This document shows positions 13,303-25,546 of a stretch of 64,000 nucleotides of DNA, piece after piece; within the stretch, counting starts at the first letter, position 1, and the number at the start of each line of letters is the position of its first letter. A program made the position numbers and the translations under genes. Under the pieces are notes generated by a model. It had not been told where the DNA came from, ran no database searches, and worked only from the letters and a program-made list of their open reading frames with translations. Origin of the DNA: Apostichopus japonicus (lineage: Eukaryota > Echinodermata > Holothuroidea > Aspidochirotida > Stichopodidae); NCBI RefSeq assembly GCF_037975245.1, contig NC_092582.1, forward strand, positions 19,804,577-19,868,576, written 5' to 3'.

Positions 13303-13690
13303 CAAAAAAAAAAAAAAAAAATTGGATTGCTTAGTTGCTTTAACTGAGCAATTGAACAATTTTCTACAAAATGTTTAATTGACAACTTATCATATCTCGT
13401 GAATTGGACATTTTGCTGCAAAATGTTCAGTTGTTCACTTCATTCCATCTGAGCAATTGAAAAATTTTCTGCAAAATGTTTAATTGACAACATATCTTAT
13501 CTCGTCAATTGGACATTTTTTGGCAAAATGTTCAATTGTTCACTTCATTCCAATGGAGCAATTGAAAAATTTCTGCAAAATGTTTAATTGATAACTTATC
13601 GTATCAGTCGTCAACTCAACATTTTTCTGCAAAATGTTTAAGTATTCATTTCATTCCCAATGCTCAGTTGGAATGAAGTGAACAATTTAA
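13303..13690. repeat. 105-bp tandem repeat, three units, with inverted end
   Basis: Units start at GAGCAATTGAA (about 13346, 13451 and 13556, spacing 105 bp). Each holds CAAAATGTTTAATTGA and CATTTT...GCAAAATGTTCA. The last unit is diverged and is followed at about 13661-13688 by an inverted copy of the unit border (TCAGTTGGAATGAAGTGAAC). A poly-A run precedes the repeat and a poly-C run follows at about 13720. Confidence 0.8.
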
Positions 13691-14514
13691 AAAAAAAATC
13701 ATGTGAGTGATAAATAGCCCCCCCCCCCCCCCGCCAAGAAAATAATATTAAGCGCGCTAGGAAAAAGCACTGTATTTTGGGGTAATTCACTATGTCGTCG
13801 AATATAATTTGTTGAAAAAAAGGTTTTCCCCATTGTTACATTAACATAGCTTTTGTAGTTAGTAGTCTATGTAGCCTATCAAGCAGATAACTCAACTCAG
13901 TTGCTTACCCGCTTTACCAGAGTGAATAATAAGTTTGTGAAGTGAGGGCCAGTGCTACAAATGTACCGCAAAAAATTCGGAACAAAATTGCAGTCGCGAA
14001 AGATGGGATGTCTGACTAACACTGACCGTATCGTTCACGAGTAGTGCGGGTGGGGGTACAAGGCAGCAGTCGGAATTTTCTGGCTCCAAAACCCATCAAG
14101 TTGGAATTTCAGCCACTGCATTCCCCCCCCCCCCCAACTTCAGGCTCGCTACTGAACGTAAACGTAAAGAAATCGATTGGATCTTTCGTATTAAGTCACC
14201 GGCCTCGACAAAGACTTGGGACCCCTTAAGTGCCTTAACAACTATCAGTTCTACAAACATGTTATCCGTTCTTTGCTCATTCATCCGCTTCCTGTATAGT
14301 CATGGTTTATTTGGTTTTAATTCCATCAATGCAACTTACACTTATCTAGCGTCATACTTTCATTGTGTTAGTATATTTTCATTTCATTTTCATTCGACTG
14401 CCAAGTATTGCTAACGAAGGCCCCAAGGTGACCGAAATTCTAATATATTTTCTAAAACTTTACTCCTTATTTTTCAATTATGAGTCATATCTTATTTCTC
14501 TGGTTTTCTATAAT

Positions 14515-14588
14515 ACTAATAATAATAATAATAATAGTAATAATAATAATAATAATAATAATATATATATATATATATTTATATATAA

Positions 14589-14637
<49 letters not shown>

Positions 14638-14651
14638 AATATATATTTATG

Positions 14652-14692
<41 letters not shown>
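14515..14692. repeat. (TAA)n and (TA)n microsatellites
   Basis: A run of AAT/ATA trinucleotides (about 14515-14562) passes into interrupted TA dinucleotides to about 14692. Translated frames here are only Ile/Tyr or Asn repeats. Confidence 0.95.
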
Positions 14693-16116
14693 CTGCAGCC
14701 TTATTTTCAATGAAATGCATCATATATTATTAATGCAGCTTATTTGTTATTCCCACCCATCCATACCTATACACGTACATGCATTGCATACATACATACA
14801 CTCACGCATGCACACATGCATACACCATGGAGGGAAAACTGTTTTTACCTCCATGGAGGTTAAACTGTTTTTTACCTCCATTTTACCTGTTTTTTTTTTA
14901 CCTGTTTTTGACCTCCATGCATACACATACTGGTAGGTATATAAATGATCCTATTCGCCAAACACACTGTTTTCTTTATTTACAACTATAGTTCTAATTA
15001 AAGGCTAAGGCCATGGCATGTCGTCAACTTAAAAAACGTTAACCTTCATTTCCTGTGTGAGAGAACGCAACGTGATAGGAATGATTACGTAATATCATCT
15101 TTCATCGGCCCTCTCGATGTTGACCGCAAACGTGGAGATGTTCAACCAGACTTTAAGGCCTGTTCCCACGAACGCGGGCTTGCTTCACTCTTGATCGACC
15201 TATCGAGGCTAGGGCAACTTGATCCACCCTTTTACTCCGTGGGAACGGAGCAAGCCCGAGCTTGATTAAGCCCCTCATGAGAGGTGGGGTTAGGACAGCT
15301 AAGCCCGGGTAAACGTTAATCAATGTAAATAAACTATTGCCTTGGGGTGAAAAAGATACGATGGATTTTATCAGTTGTGGTTTGCGCCGCTTGCGTATTT
15401 CTATATAGACATTAACTGTGTCTATTTTCATATTGGTTGTCCATTTGTACAATAGACCGATGCAGCGAAAATGAAGGAATTACATAAGGCATTGCCGAGT
15501 AGTACACATTGTATAGCTGCCCGTGTACATCCGCATACATACAGTATAAAGTTTGAGTTGCTTTCTTGAAGACGTCCAGATAACCGCAAAGGTCATTATT
15601 ATTTTTACTATGATTATTATTGATATTTTCCTGTACAATATGTCGCAGAAGTAGACAGAGCGAAGTATGTGGTTGGAAGATGAAGTATTCGCATTGCTTG
15701 GCATTTGGTGCGACGAAAATAATGTCGAAACTTGATGGGATATGCCGCAACGCTCCAGTGTACTGAGACATCTGTATGCGTATGTGAGAGAAAGGCTACG
15801 GCAGAACGGTCAGCCAAATAAAGTACAAACTGAAAATTTAAGCTAGGCTTACTGTTACTGGATTCTATTTTATCGATAATCAGGAAAATAATATGTAGTA
15901 GCCCAACTAACACGTAGCCTATTTACTTACCGTACTCATCAGGCCCGTAAAATTTTACAATCTTATAGGCCTGTATAAAAGAAAAATTTTTGTAAATCAC
16001 ATACCAAAGTAAAAATAAAAGGATAACTAGAATGCATGCATTCTGGATTCAGTCAAACAAGAGCCACATCACACATGTTTGCTAACTTAAAAAGACAAGA
16101 CTTACAATTGACCGTA
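14693..16116. other. Intergenic, no gene seen
   Basis: The stretch at 14820-14920 has repeated CCTCCATGGAGG and ACCTGTTTTT words. The stretch at 15158-15310 is GC-richer and has GTTCCCACGAACGCGGGC. That string recurs in reverse complement, slightly changed, near 23648-23680, so both are pieces of one dispersed repeat. No gene is supported. Confidence 0.4.
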
Positions 16117-16117
16117 A

Positions 16118-19100
16118 TAGACCGTGGGGCATAAGGCAAAAATCCCTTTAGTTTTTGAGTTCCGTAGTCCACCTCTGGGGGCAACATAATTTCTTAATAA
16201 AAGTGTTGCTTAGAACACCCTAAAATAAAAATCACTTTGTTCCACCAAAATTTCGCGGACGTTAAGGAGAAAATAGCGGTAAAAGAACACTGGAAATAAA
16301 GGGCGCCCTCTATTTTTTCAAACTGGCCTTAACACCTCTACATTTAAATGGAATTGACCTAACTCTTTTAGAAATGTCTAGATCTATTAGAAAGTAACAT
16401 AATAAATGTCAATAACAGGTTTGGGGTTATAACCACACATATATTCAGTTTGTCCATACACACTCATAGTTTAAAAGCAAGCTTACACATAATGTAGATT
16501 CGAGGATTGACATAACTTAATGTGTGAACATGAAATGCAATGTTAATGTTACCTTAAATATGCCAGTAGTTATGCCAGTGGTGCACCTTTAATAACTATT
16601 CCTTCATTTTCTCACAGCATGTGCTATATGGAGAATGAGATTGAAGATCAACGACACAGACATTGTCAATGTGACAATTGTTAAGCTTAAATGTTCACTC
16701 TGAAAAGGGTATTTACAACAAATTTATGTGATGTTATAGTTTAGAAACATTGCAATTGGTACCATGAACTTTTTCTGGGGGTACAATTATCCTGAACTCA
16801 TCCCTTCAAAATTTGTTTGCATAAATAATGATACTATTGAGTTAAACTTTCTGCTACCTTCTTCTGCCTTCTGCTACCTTCATCCTTGAATTGACCACAA
16901 CATAAAAGTAATTACAATATGGCATTGCAATATTTTTTAATTGATCAGAGACACAAAATTCTGATGGGGAAGCCCCCTCCGCTCCCCTCCAGTGCCAATA
17001 CCCCATGGCTTTGCCAATTCTTGATTCTAACTTCATGCTACAAAATACGAACACATGAGAGCTCTCAAACTTAACATATAAATGGCTAGATTTGCAGAAA
17101 GTCTGCCTGGGCACAGCTTACACAGTCAAACATTATCATGGCTGTTCCAAGACTAAAAACTAGTAATTCCATCTGATCATCTTCGTCTGTGTCCAAGTCT
17201 TCTTCAATCTCAAGTATCATCTGACTGATGTTTTCACACCCCTTGCATTGGCATAAATCTGTGCATGGAAGGCCGAAGGATATACAGCAACTATCTCCTG
17301 CATTTGGTAGTTGGCACTTGTTTTTCTTACATGAGCAGTTCCCAAGTTCAATTATGCTTTCAGGAGCAGGTGGGAGGCTCATCCAATGAATGGCAAGGTG
17401 TCCATCATCAAATATCCATCCATGTTCACTAGGAGATGGTAAATCTTGATTCTTCATTAAGCTTAGTTTATAAATTCTTGCCTGGAAGTTGACACGAAGG
17501 ATATGTTGATGAAGGGCATCCTTATTTGGAGGCATTGTACTCTCCATCCTGTTGGCTTTCTTAAACATATCAAACCGCACGTCGTTGACTGAAGTTGCAT
17601 CCATTTGACCATACAGCTTGTAGACGAATTTTTCAACGGCAAGGAAATTGACTTCATCAACTGTAAAGGAGTCAACCAACATCTTTAATGACTTTGCAGA
17701 TTCTGCATCACCTTGTATCTGTCTCAAGGCTTTCACTTTTCCCTTCAAGAAAAAGGCACTTACTGAATCACATCTTGGCTTTCTTAACCATTTCAATTCT
17801 GGTTGCATCCGTAAATCTCTGATAGCATTTCCTGTGAAATCCACCATTAGTTGGAACTGGAAGTGCAGGTAGGAAGGCTGACTGTGGATCACAATTTTGA
17901 AAATGTAAAAACTTAATGGCAGTTTTTCCATTTTCAGTGTGAGGATGATCCTTTCAGATATCCATGCATTTTAGGAAAGGATCCCAAGTCTTGGGAGTGA
18001 ACTTCTTGTAAATGTCACTGACATCTACATTGGATGGTGTATGACACATGGTTCTTCACCCCTATCATGATCAGTTGAGGTTGGTTCGGTCATAGTTGAA
18101 AGACCTACAAGGGAATGTAAATAAGCAATAGTTTAATTACTTTGCTGTAGAAAAATGAGTCGACTATTTAAGGTTTGCAAAAATAACAGAGTTTGGTCTA
18201 CGTAACTCGGTAACTGTCTTGATTTGTCAGGCATAGCAAAATTGGTTTGATGTGGTTAGGTAAATTTCCAATATATACCCTGAAAATGAAAACATGTTTT
18301 ACTGAATACAATGGGTTGATTATTGACAAAGCTTCTCGATAGAGGTAGTGTGACTTTGATAGTTTCCAATCCAAACTATGTCTTATATGCGACCAGGTTA
18401 TTACTTCTCAATTGTCAAACCATAAAAGCTGTCTACTTTTCAATAGTCCTTAAATGTAAAGCAATGTCATATCGCCTTAGACATGTTGTCACAAATCAGT
18501 CTTTATTTATTCCAACAGTGTACACAATTGGAAAACAAGACTGCTCAAACAGTAGCCCACAGTCATTACTATTACTGAACGATATAGTAAAAACATGACA
18601 TCAGTTTTATCCTAGTGCAATTCAGTTTAACATACATGGGACAAGTACTTCTATTCCTTCTTTTGACTACTGGTCAATGCTAGTTGTAGAAGGCCTAGGC
18701 CTAGCTTACATGTAGGGGAGGGCCTCGGTGTGATTAGCTTATTAAGCTAACCGAATTTCACCCTCATGCCAAAAGTTAAATAACAAATCAAATAAACAAA
18801 TTGATGTTATCTAGTTGTAAATATACATATAGTATACACATAGATTACGATACGAAAGCATGTGACTTTACCTAAGTACATTAGCAGCCTCTGCGAATAG
18901 TCACCATGTTAATGATTAACGTTAGTCTATCACTCAATTTGTCCTAATGTCATTTTCAATCTTCTTTTAGTTGACGGACTGTAATGTAGACAAGCCTTGT
19001 TTTTAGCTTCCAGGGGTCATAAAAATGTAACTTTACTACCCACAAAGCTCAAGAGTATGAAAAAGTTAGGCAAATACTGAGTAAAAATGTCAGTAAACAC

Positions 19101-19691
19101 GGGCAAATCGTACGCTAATGACTCAACATTTAAGATTGAACCGTTTTCGCGAAACTAGCTGTTCCAGTGTCCATCCTATGAATACTTGCCAAACGTGATT
19201 CGGCTGTGTAAATACGAACTTCGAATGATGATTTCAACTTTATTTCATATGAAAAGAACCTGAAAAGTACTCACCATTGGGTATATAGGTATGTTGTTTT
19301 CAGGTCATATCGGTACATCTATCAAATTTGAAAAACTTGGACGAACGAACTTGTTTTCGTACGCAAAATATGGACGTTTCAACATAACTATGTGATAGCC
19401 ATGCTGATTTGTGTGTGCTTATTGTCATGTGATTGTCATTTGGCAGTAATGCTGCTTTGCGATTGGTGTATACGGACTTAATCCTACCTTTCAAAGAGAG
19501 AGTTTCCAAGTGCTTTCGTGCAAAAAATAGTACCAAGTTTACCGAATAACTAAAAAACGTGCGCAAATTTTTGGTGGAACAAAGCGGATTTACGAATAAT
19601 ATAATTTTTGTGAATTTTTGAGAGTAAATTTGAGTTGCCCCTCTGACTGGACTACGGAACTGCAAGAAAAACGGCTTTGCCCCACGGTCTA
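16118..19691. mobile_element. 3.6-kb terminal-inverted-repeat transposon carrying a CXC-like gene
   Basis: The left end begins TAGACCGTGGGGC (16118) and the right end is its exact reverse complement GCCCCACGGTCTA (to 19691). Further inside, the arms share AGTTCCGTAGTCCA, GGGGCAAC and CTTTGTTCCACCAAAA, followed by TTCGCGGACGTT on the left and ATTTGCGCACGTT on the right. The inverted repeats are therefore about 150-170 bp and patchily diverged. Both ends are flanked on the outside by TAA, a possible 3-bp target duplication as in PIF/Harbinger elements. TA as target duplication is also possible. The only recognisable cargo is the minus-strand broken gene at 17086-18047. No transposase was identified. 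Confidence 0.75.
17086..18047 (-). pseudogene. Broken gene for CXC-like Cys-rich protein in the 3.6-kb element
   Basis: The open frame 17931-17086 gives 281 residues. Residues about 62-240 look genuinely coding: FFLKGKVKALR, then EKFVYKLYG (about 100-108), SVNDVRFDMF, MPPNKDALHQHILR (about 133-146), a GW at 171-172, and a Cys cluster with C199, C201, C206, C215, C216, C223, C227, C229 and C232 (NCSCKKNKC ... GLPCTDLCQCKGC). The cluster resembles a Tesmin/TSO1-like CXC motif, which binds DNA in host proteins. The N-terminal part lies in another frame upstream: KKFTPKTWDPFLKC, a TGA, then KTAIKFLHFQNC and GGFHRKCYQRFTD. There is thus a stop and a frameshift near 17750. I remember similar multi-copy proteins in invertebrate genomes but cannot name the family. 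Confidence 0.6.
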
Positions 19692-20038
19692 TAAAGAATT
19701 ATTGCTGTGTGCATATTCCGATGCGGGAACATGTTTATAGACATGTAACCGATGTGCTGAACTTTTTCCCGCCGTTTAGACTTGGTGTCCCCAAGTCAAA
19801 ATCATGGTCAATGAAGCTCGTAGTAAACGTCCATATAAGGGAATATGGGTGGAGTTTACATTCGCTATCTACAGGGTTGATGAATGACGTTTACCAGTTG
19901 AAATATGTGATTGGTTAATTGCTATCATCTTAAAACATAAAACACAAATCGCAGGACCAGCTGTTTAATAGTGTAGACTGTAGAGCTCGAACTGAAATCG
20001 TGGCACAGTGCCAAATATTTGGGGTTATACACGTTGTC

Positions 20039-20622
20039 AGTCCGACACGTTTTCAGTCCGAAAATAAAATACACGTTTTTAGTCCGATAAAAACGAGTTT
20101 TCAGTCCGACACGTTTACAAACCGAAAATAAAATACACGTTTTTAGTCCGAAAAAACGAGTTTTCAGTCCGACACCTTTTCAGTCCGAAAATAAAATTTA
20201 CAATTTACGTGCATCTTGGTGCGAAATAGAGCAGCGTTTCGTCTAAAATGAAAAAAAAGCCCCCACTGTATGGGTGAAAAAGTAATAACGTGATTTCAAA
20301 TAATCCCTGGGCTCAACCCATGCAAGAACATGGATAATTAAGTGACTACGCACCATCCATGACATCCTACGACCGAACAAGAACCGTGCGTGGTGATTAC
20401 TTGCCGAAATGATCCCACCTCGCAACTCCCACCTGCATTCCAGTGTTGTTTATTGGTGATATTATGGCATTATAACTGCTTTCATTGCCAAACTGAATAC
20501 GTGTATCTCATTTTCGGACTGAAAAACGTATATTACACGTTTTCAATCTGAAAACGTGCATTTTATTTTCGGACTGAAAACGTGTATTTCATTTTCGGAC
20601 CGAAAACTTGTCGGACTGAGGG
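20039..20622. repeat. Foldback element with CAGTCCGA repeats in its arms
   Basis: The left arm (about 20039-20200) is a tandem repeat of CAGTCCGACACGTTTTCAGT-type units, about 60 bp, with AAAATAAAATACACGTTTT. The right arm (about 20505-20622) is the reverse complement, with TTTTCGGACTGAAAACGTG units, ending GTCGGACTG. The ~300-bp centre is unrelated single-copy-looking sequence. A C-rich tract follows at 20629. No target duplication was found. Confidence 0.8.
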
Positions 20623-21666
20623 GTGTACCCCCCCCGCCCCACCCCCAATATCGGACTTTCAACGAATAGAAGATGGATTTAAGTTGCGCATAAACTTCGT
20701 AACGTTTGGATAAAAAAAATGTGAAAGCATAATATTCAAACTGAATAGAGGGGAAATATGTGGGTACAGTTATAACACATAGAATAGTTGTAACCACAGC
20801 AATTGTTATCAATGAAATATATTTAAGAAAAATGTTATCATTGAAACATATAAATAAGAAAAAATTGCTGAGATAAAATTCACGGATCAACTTTACAGCA
20901 AAAGGATAAACAACGAAGTCTTCTGTTCAATCTTTCGTCGTGTTACACAAAACCACGAAAACACCGATGCACTACATATGTATATGACGGCTCAACGATG
21001 TTTTTAAAACATATATAATTTATATTGAATTTCACCGAAAATTAACAAAGAAATTAATCTGTATTCGAACGCGGTATTTGTCGTGATTACTGCAGGAACT
21101 GTATGGATCGTGGTTTACGTCGCCATCTGCATTTGCGAAGATGACGTCACGTTCTCTACTGTTCTAGTATATTTGAAATATCCATCCTAAACGATTAAAA
21201 ATCGTTTCTCTGTCAAACGCATATTTGGAAAATTATTTATTGGTTTTAAGGTAACGTCTAAGGGCTACCAGACAATTCTTTTAAAGATAGCATACTGTTG
21301 TTTAACTGGGGGTGGGGGGTGGCATTATCGGGATTTTGGCAGGCCAGCGAGTTTTCGTTTCACGTCATTCAGAATATGGTCCGAAATAAACAACAAAAAA
21401 CAACAACAAAATAACGGTGGACGAAAGATATGACGTGTTACACTTGTAAGATTTCCCGCGACCATCGTTTGGGTTAGCACTAATTTCCCGCCAATTTGTA
21501 AAGTGTAAGAAATGAATTATAAACGCTGCTTAGGAGTCATACCACGTTATCTTACATCTGATCATAAGACATAAGGGGATGTACAAAATACTTTTTCTTC
21601 AAATAGTTATGCGTAGGCCTACCAGGTGAGATGAATGTATATTTAGCCAGCATGAATTGATCTAGT
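20623..21666. other. Intergenic, no gene seen
   Basis: No coding signal and no repeat recognised apart from G/C tracts near 20630 and 21310. Confidence 0.4.
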
Positions 21667-21674
21667 AACAAAGG

Positions 21675-22804
21675 CAAGGGCGGCGGAACCGGGGGAGGAG
21701 GGCACAGGGGGCACGTGCCCCCACTTTTCATCAGAATAAAAATGAGCCCTTTCTCTACATAAAAAAATTGTACTCTTGATCACCTTATTAGGTCAGCGAT
21801 ATTTCAGTAAGAGATCATCTAATCCTAATTTAGAAGTATTAATGAATTTCTGTGGGTCAAACTCAAATGTTTACTATCACAAGGCTTCTAACATTCTGGT
21901 AAGTGCTTTTAAGCATATTCAATGTGTCAAAAAAATAATCCTTATACATTTCCAAAAATATATTGCTATATTACATTGTGACTTTGTATTAAGCAGAAGC
22001 CATTTATAGCCTACTATGAATAATGAGTTCAGTTTTTATATCCCATAACCTATACCCCATCCTTTATTATTTTGACATGTTTCATGCATGTATCGATCGA
22101 GAGTGTATGGACTTGGGCTTTATAATGTTTTCACCTCATTTTGTCTCATCGACAGAAAACTTGTTCCTTGTTTCCAATGTGCACATTGGATATTGCAGGC
22201 CTAGTATGCATTTTTTCCTTGAGGGGTGGGGGCGGTGGCGGAGCGTCCATACAGTTAGAGAGGGCGGATGCCCCCCTGACGGACTCAAATTGACTGCTGG
22301 CGCCCTTTTCAGCTTTTTACCACTTTTTACTTATTCGCGATTATTGACTATTTTATTGCGCTCTCAAATACCTATTGACATTGTCACACTTTGTTGGTGT
22401 AATTTTCTGACAAAATGGCGATGACACCTATTTATTCTTCGTTTATCTGCAATTAGCAAGGCCCGGAAAGGGCCATTACCGGCAATCTAGGGAATATCTT
22501 TACTCCAAAAATTTATGTTCGCTCCGCGCCAACCTGTGGTGGCGCTCCGCTTAGATAGTGTCGAAAGCGCCCCGGCCTACAAACCATTCTTGCCCCCTGA
22601 CCATACCCCTAAGCTCCGCCACTGAGGGTGGGGGGGGGGGCAACGTTGATGTAGTGATGAGTATACGCAAATAAGATAATCAATAAGAGTTAAAAAGGGT
22701 TCTTAATATCAGGCTGCATCAGTCCAATCGAATTTCTGCAAAGTGCCCTTCGATGTCGGTGCCCCCCCCCCATCCCCAGATTAAAAGTGCTTCCGCCGCC
22801 TTTG
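21675..22804. mobile_element. Non-autonomous hAT-type element with 8-bp target duplication
   Basis: AACAAAGG occurs exactly at 21667-21674 and again at 22805-22812. Between them the left end is CAAGGGCGGCGGAACC and the reverse complement of the right end is CAAAGGCGGCGGAAGC, 14 of 16 identical. An 8-bp target duplication with a short terminal inverted repeat beginning CA is the hAT pattern. The element is 1130 bp, has no transposase frame, and contains another element at about 22233-22624. Confidence 0.8.
22233..22624. mobile_element. Nested hAT-type element
   Basis: The left end CGGTGGCGGAGCGT (22233) pairs with the right end AAGCTCCGCCACTG (to 22624), whose reverse complement starts CAGTGGCGGAGCTT. 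The flanks are G-rich on both sides (GGGGTGGG and AGGGTGGG), so a target duplication is only suggested. It carries the module CGCTCCGCGCCAACC...GGTGGCGCTCCGC near 22509-22550, found also near 41535 and 42738. Confidence 0.6.
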
Positions 22805-22812
22805 AACAAAGG

Positions 22813-24230
22813 TGGAGTGTTCTAGACCTACAAAGCCTAGTCGATGAGGCGAATGTTCGTAAAAGCACACCAAAACCAATACGTTCACTTCGAATACTGC
22901 GAACTCTGTATTAGAAAGTAGTAACATGAAATGTGCCACCGTAAAGCGTTTAGTCTTTACGCCATAACTTCTTCGATGCAATACTTGCGAAGTAAACTGC
23001 AGTGGAATTTCTTGTTGGCAACTTGCCAAGAAAAGTTTTTACATCTATGTCAAGTTCAATGGTACAGTATAAACAGGTGCGGACATCGAGCCCAGCCCAA
23101 CTATTTTGTGTTAGGGGTTAAATATTTCTTTTGGGTAAAGTGTGAAAACAGATTTTTTTCCAGAGTTGTTGGAACAATTGTACGCACACAAAGTCGGCAT
23201 ATCTGCTAGATATAATTGATATGATTATATTTAGGTTTTCCATTTTATTTTATTTTCATTTTGGAAACTATGAGAGATTTGTTTTACTTAACCCCCGCGA
23301 AAAGTCGTACCACTCATTGCACTCAAAATATTGCGCTTCAGATAGGAACAATGATTTCCCTGCCAGTGCATTGACTTTTTCAAAGATAGTAAACGTTGGC
23401 CGTATCGGGTAAGCCCCGGTAGAAAATAGCGTGTGTGCGCTGCTTGGATGATATATACCCCCCACGAAAAGACTCACTGCATAGCTGTCGATCGCTGTTC
23501 ATATTCTCTATTGCAATAACCAGGTTCGGACGTTTTCCAAGGTTTTCCAAGCCTGCCGCTATGCCCGGAGTTAACTCGTTGAAACGCGGGTTCAAATTGC
23601 AGGGCTTATCTGCGGTTACAGTTTTTGCTCCACCTATCCTTGCTTGAAGCAAGACCGCGTTCGTGGGACCGGGGTATTTGTTGTCTTTTTTCTACCACAA
23701 ACATCCGCACTATTATTTGATATCGTAAATTTTCACTGTCGTAGTTGCATACACATACGTATAAGTTTGTTAGACCAGGGAGTTGTTCAGACCACCAACG
23801 TATTTATACCCTGACAAGGTTAGACTGCTCATGTACGGATGCACCAAACGCAAAATCGTAGAGCCGAAGTTGCGAAAAAGTTCGAAACGCCTAAATAATA
23901 ATTTTATAAAATGACGAGACCAAGAAATTGGTGTGTGGCAGAGGAAGACTCAAGATTTTTCTTTTTTCGGACTTGTCCGAAGTCTACTTTTGGAACCAAA
24001 GAGCCCTTGTCAACAATTACATGAAGATTCGAAATATACCGCCGATCCCAAACAGCATTAAGGTGAGGAAAATTTTTGGACTTATTTCCGTATAATGAAA
24101 TATATTTTGTGTTAAGAATAACCAAGTGGAGTTTTTGGTTCTTGCATGTATATGGGTATGCTTTTAAAATAAATTGAAAGTGCATAGCCAATCGCCCCAA
24201 ATCATAGCACGCTAAAATTGCTAGGCGTTT
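22813..24230. other. Intergenic, no gene seen
   Basis: No supported gene. Near 23648-23680 is a reverse-complement copy of the GTTCCCACGAACGCGGGC repeat of 15158. Confidence 0.4.
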
Positions 24231-24238
24231 TCAAAAAG

Positions 24239-24618
24239 CAGTGGCGTAGGAAGGTACTTTTGAGTGGGGGGGGGGGGCTGAAGACTGATGGCCGGCCTGG
24301 GGTAGGGGTCTAAGGAGAGGGGGTGTCCCCCTCCCCTTTGGAATTTTTTGCATTTCCAGGTAGCCTCAGATGCAATTTGGTGCAATATAGCACACTTCAA
24401 CACCTACTCCATTTTGTAAACTTAATTTTGTATTTTCACCAGGCCTTAGATGCAATTTGGTGCTCCAAATGAGATTTTTTTTCTCATTTGGAAATGAAAA
24501 AGGGGTTTTCTGACTTGCGAAGCGGGGGGGGGGGGGCGGAATGATACTTCCGCCCCTCCACATTTTCACTGGGGGAGCTGAGCCCCCCCCCCCCAGCCCC
24601 ACGGTTCCTACGCCCTTG
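24239..24618 (+). repeat. MITE copy 1 (about 380 bp)
   Basis: It starts CAGTGGCGTAGGAAGG and ends GGTTCCTACGCCCTTG. The interior has a G-run, GATGGCCGGCCTGG, two internal copies of (C/T)TAGATGCAATTTGGTGC or a variant, CTCATTTGGAAATGAAAAAG and C-runs. It is about 90% identical by eye to 26775-27139, in the same orientation. Confidence 0.9.
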
Positions 24619-25119
24619 CGGAAATGAACAAGCGCTTCTCCACAGAAAACTGCCAGATCATGAGAGGGATCCAATCACTGAATCCAGAGAGTATATAAGG
24701 ATTTCCTCTCGATGGAAAGCGTCGAACAGTTTGGCCAAGTTTTCGATGCGAGCATGGAAGACCTCAAACACGAGGTTCCGCAAGCACAGAGACTCCTCCA
24801 GCGCTAGTTCGCTAACACGGGAGAGACGCCACCACCCAACCTTCTGTCGCTGACATCGTTTCTGGAGCCATATAATGATGTCTTTGCAGAGCTGTTACGC
24901 CTTTGTAAAATTGCCATTGCGATTCCGGTATTGAGTGCTGGATGCGAGCGCAGCTTCTCAACATTGAAGCTCGTCAAAACCTATCTGCGGAACACAATGT
25001 CAGACACTCGCCTTAGTGATCTCGGAGTTTTACATATCGAAAGGGAACTGTCCGAGGGGATCAATTTGGAAGAATTCGTCGCAGACAGTCATCAGAATAG
25101 GCGAATTAACCTTCGCTAA
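24619..25119 (+). pseudogene. hAT transposase, C-terminal fragment
   Basis: Similarity begins exactly at the junction with MITE copy 1: EMNKRFSTENCQIMRGIQSL in one frame, then after a +1 shift near 24690 YKDFLSMESVEQFGQ and DLKHEVPQAQRLLQR. An in-frame TAG lies at 24805, then LLSLTSFLEPYNDVFAELLR and the hallmark LSAGCERSFSTLKLVKTYLR, ending at a TAA at 25117. The SAGCERSFSxLKxIKTxLR motif marks the hAT C-terminal dimerisation region (Dimer_Tnp_hAT), and the upstream part resembles ZMYM1-like hAT proteins. The catalytic N-terminal parts are absent, so it is inactive. Confidence 0.85.
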
Positions 25120-25529
25120 ACTGTTTGAGTGAGCCCTAGACAGTGCAAAAGAAGGGCCCGAAGGGGGAATGATAACATCTTTTGTTGATTGGGGAGGGGG
25201 GGGGGATGGTTACACTCCCAGGCCAGTCAGATATCATGCTGATCATCTTTGAATACTGACAGAAAGAGCATATAGTCTATTCAGATTTTTAAAGAGAACT
25301 ATCGATGACTTTTTCAGTGATCTGTTTTATCGTTAATAATACCTATGTGGAAATAACATAAAACGTCAGCTAACTAGAGTGACCATCTGTGCCCTACATT
25401 GCTGACACAATACCCGATTTGCCACAGTTTGTCATGCAAACTGTTTGGTATGTCTTTTGTACTAGCTTAGTCTGCCCCACCAATCAGACCCTTCGCCCCC
25501 TCCCTTTGCCCCCCCCCCCAGATGAAAAA

Positions 25530-25546
25530 GTCTGGCTACGCCACTG
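25530..25546 (-). mobile_element. Right terminus of the hAT transposon
   Basis: GTCTGGCTACGCCACTG, whose reverse complement CAGTGGCGTAGCCAGAC shares its first 11 bases with the MITE terminus CAGTGGCGTAGG. It lies 427 bp after the transposase stop codon and probably ends that element. Its left end is missing, replaced by MITE copy 1. Confidence 0.6.

Noticed and set aside
17648-17872. Plus-strand frame opposite the CXC-like gene
   Set aside because: It is a shadow of the minus-strand coding sequence.
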